A program made the position numbers and the translations under genes. This document shows, piece after piece, positions 62,971 through 64,000 of a stretch of DNA of 64,000 bases. This DNA is from Clavelina lepadiformis (lineage: Eukaryota; Chordata; Ascidiacea; Aplousobranchia; Clavelinidae). Location of the stretch: the NCBI RefSeq assembly GCF_947623445.1, contig NC_135248.1, positions 4,340,977-4,404,976 of the forward strand, in the 5' to 3' direction. Within the stretch, counting starts at the first letter, position 1, and every line of letters starts with the position of its first letter. A model generated the notes under the pieces. It was not told the DNA's origin. It made no database searches and saw only the letters and a program-made list of their open reading frames with translations.

Positions 62971-63079
62971 CTTGATTTCGAGTGTTTTGACAGTCTGCTT
63001 GTGCAATACAGTAACACTTAATCCTTCTTGAGCTAAAACTGACGAAGTACATGTAAGAAGACAACTATGTAATGTACAT

Positions 63080-63851
63080 TCATTTTAATGATTTTCTCAG
63101 ACTTACATTTTGATCAGAGGTTACATGCAGTACTGAATTTAAATGATTAGCTTTTTGATAGCATCTAATCTTCACGTAAAATTTACATATTTTCATGCAC
63201 AATTTTTGCAAACATTCATCAAAAACAAGATTTTCAAATATATCTTTTATGTTACAAACACTCAAAGAAGACATGCAACTTTCCATGATGTGCTCCTTTA
63301 TGTCTTGTTTCCTAAAGACTCTTTCTACATACATCAACAATTTCACTAGTGATTTCGCTGGAACTGTAAGATGTCCATAATTGTTATTATTTAAAGCGGA
63401 AATCAAGGAACTATTAGTGGTTTCATTACTATAATCAGTTAAACAAGACAATAGATCTATTTCTCTCGGATTTATACAGCGCTTAGTGAGTTTCTGCAAA
63501 ATATAACCACCTATGTACTGAATTATGAATTCTTCGTCTAGGGTTAACTTGTGTAATGTCAAGTGTTTCCCCTTTTTGTTGTGTGCAACAGTGGTAACGT
63601 GTGATAAAAATACATCAAACAGTTTTCGTGTTAAACATAGTGACAATTTTCTTGGCAAGAAAAATAGTGATGGGATGCACGTAATTCCATCACAGGAGAA
63701 TTTATGAAACAGTTCATCCGGTGAACTGTACGAAGAAAATAGCTTCATAAAATAGTTAACCGCATCTGCAGTTAGATCTGTTTTAACGCCACCCACTGTT
63801 TCCCACCATTCCATCAGCTTTTCTCTTGTAACATTATTGCAAGAAGATTCT
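63080..63851 (-). CDS. Terminal exon of an unidentified, probably transposon-derived protein (partial)
   Basis: A 772-nt minus-strand exon starts after an acceptor (cttgtcttgcag, ending at 63852) and runs to TGA at 63080. It encodes about 256 residues, more continuing beyond the right edge. Visible features are EKLMEWWETVGGVKTDL at its start, LDEEFIIQYIGGYILQKLTK near the middle, a following Cys-x12-13-Cys region, and a Cys/Lys-rich end (KLCMKICKFYVKIRC). The YIxGYxxxKL pattern recalls the C-terminal parts of THAP/P-type and related DNA-transposon proteins, but this is only resemblance. The stop lies 110 bases from that of the THAP9-like frame, tail to tail. I cannot name the family. Confidence 0.5.
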
Positions 63852-64000
63852 GCAAGACAAGTGTAAAATTAAGTTTGTTTGATTTTTTTAATCGGAATCT
63901 GCCAATGATAGAGCTCCAAATGAAATAAGTTTCAAACAAAAAACAAATAAACCGTGAGCAGTTTTTTGATGAGCCAGCAAAGTTTCATTACTTGTGCAGT
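63852..64000. other. Probable intron of the minus-strand gene, to the window edge
   Basis: AT-rich sequence upstream of the acceptor of the minus-strand exon; no coding sequence is visible before the window ends. Confidence 0.4.

Overview
The window looks like nuclear DNA of an animal, most likely an ascidian tunicate such as Ciona. It is AT-rich. Genes are split into many short exons with GT-AG introns, and the recognisable genes are animal membrane-trafficking and cell-surface families. The gene families establish a metazoan and point to a deuterostome; the tunicate call is inference. I see no rRNA gene, canonical tRNA gene, CRISPR array or bacterial-type operon.

Layout. Positions 1-12729, minus strand: most of an extended synaptotagmin (E-Syt), a lipid-transfer tether between ER and plasma membrane, whose C-terminal exons are not resolved. 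12730-16285: intergenic with a 948-bp hAT-type element. 16330-19688, minus: an APMAP-like (strictosidine-synthase-fold) gene with a length close to human APMAP. 20822-21431, plus: a possible unnamed two-exon gene. 22288-23372, minus: a relic second copy of APMAP exon 1, split by a hAT element that carries a hAT transposase C-terminus. 26710-29564, plus: an 11-exon gene for a secreted, probably GPI-anchored protein with three Ly6/uPAR-type domains. 30448-31545, plus: TMEM128-like. 32668-35649, minus: ERGIC1, converging on TMEM128. 36075-42900: mostly intergenic with several short mobile elements. 42909-55119, plus: an 18-exon membrane ADAM metalloprotease with an intact zinc site. 55120-59270: intergenic. 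59271-62970, plus: a THAP9-like (P-element-type) transposase gene with an intact 5' part and a broken 3' part. 63080-63851, minus: the last exon of an unidentified, probably transposon-related gene that converges on it.

E-Syt, TMEM128 and ERGIC1 all act in ER or early secretory membranes, while APMAP, the Ly6-like protein and ADAM are cell-surface or secreted, but nothing suggests they form one system. The strongest non-genic signal is mobile DNA: many short elements with hAT-type ends, several with exact 8-bp target duplications, lie in introns and intergenic DNA. The most distinctive observations are the all-phase-1 three-domain Ly6-like gene, the hAT insertion dissecting a duplicated APMAP exon, and the P-type transposase with a stop-free 135-nt intron whose retention would keep the frame.
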